Under the pieces are notes generated by a model, which ran no database searches, was not told the origin of the DNA, and worked only from the letters and a program-made list of their open reading frames with translations. Positions 63,992 through 64,000 of a stretch of DNA of 64,000 nt are shown piece after piece (positions within the stretch are counted from its first letter, which is position 1; each line of letters begins with the position of its first letter). Origin of the DNA: Arthrobacter sp. Soil764 (GTDB lineage: Bacteria; Actinomycetota; Actinomycetes; Actinomycetales; Micrococcaceae); the NCBI RefSeq assembly GCF_001428075.1, contig NZ_LMSI01000003.1, positions 1-64,000 of the forward strand, written 5' to 3'. Both the position numbers and the translations under genes were made by a program.

Positions 63992-64000
63992 CCAACCGCT

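Overview
The window comes from a high-GC Gram-positive bacterium, most likely a soil Micrococcaceae of the Arthrobacter/Pseudarthrobacter type. The basis is the GC-rich codon use, many GTG/TTG starts with AGGAG-type ribosome sites, a DUF4193 zinc-ribbon protein, an actinobacterial-type SOS box (TCGAAT-N4-GTTCGA), and many LacI-controlled sugar loci. The genus is inferred from gene content, not from a search. I saw no rRNA, tRNA or CRISPR array.

Layout. 1-14.5 kb is a polysaccharide-use locus: a BadF-type sugar kinase, a CE7 acetyl esterase, a CUT1 ABC importer (binding protein plus two permeases), an FAD oxidoreductase, two closely related LacI regulators with shared palindromic operators, and a secreted PL8 polysaccharide lyase with N224/H274/Y283 in the expected spacing. 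15-20.4 kb holds glycerol genes glpD, a frameshifted glpF, glpK, and a class II fructose bisphosphatase gene glpX. 20.4-27.2 kb is a defence island: a patch of perfect hairpins, a decayed serine-resolvase remnant, a three-gene operon (SIR2-domain protein, small middle protein, SMC/Rad50-like ATPase with a CPVC zinc hook) matching the Lamassu/ABC-three-component architecture, and an intact serine resolvase. 27.4-30.1 kb carries DUF4193, a small HTH gene beneath twin palindromic operators, a YegP-like gene and a RelA/SpoT-domain gene.

30.1-34.9 kb is a ribonucleoside locus (LacI, nucleoside hydrolase, MFS, ribokinase). 35-42.6 kb is a fructan locus: LacI, CUT1 importer, cytoplasmic GH32, and a divergent Tat-exported GH32, with four operator-like sites in the shared promoter region. 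42.6-49.7 kb holds the lower protocatechuate 4,5-cleavage/gallate branch (LigU/GalD, LigJ, LigK, LigI-like enzymes, an MFS carrier) with a divergent GntR/FCD regulator. No dioxygenase or LigC is present in the window.

49.8-57 kb is mixed: two exported surface-like proteins, a cyclodeaminase-family protein, an alpha/beta hydrolase, a PfkB kinase, an orphan SsuA-like binding protein, a tiny membrane protein, and a UmuC-type polymerase behind a LexA box. 57.5-64 kb is accessory: an unexplained three-gene unit (TIGR04255 protein, HTH protein, unknown), an ISL3-family insertion sequence (1,445 bp, 8-bp target duplication) inserted seven codons into a membrane-protein gene, and a recombinase-like protein with seven zinc ribbons that may run off the window edge.

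The strongest candidates for unusual biology are the SIR2-type Lamassu-like operon between resolvase copies, the TIGR04255 trio, and the zinc-ribbon recombinase with a changed active site.
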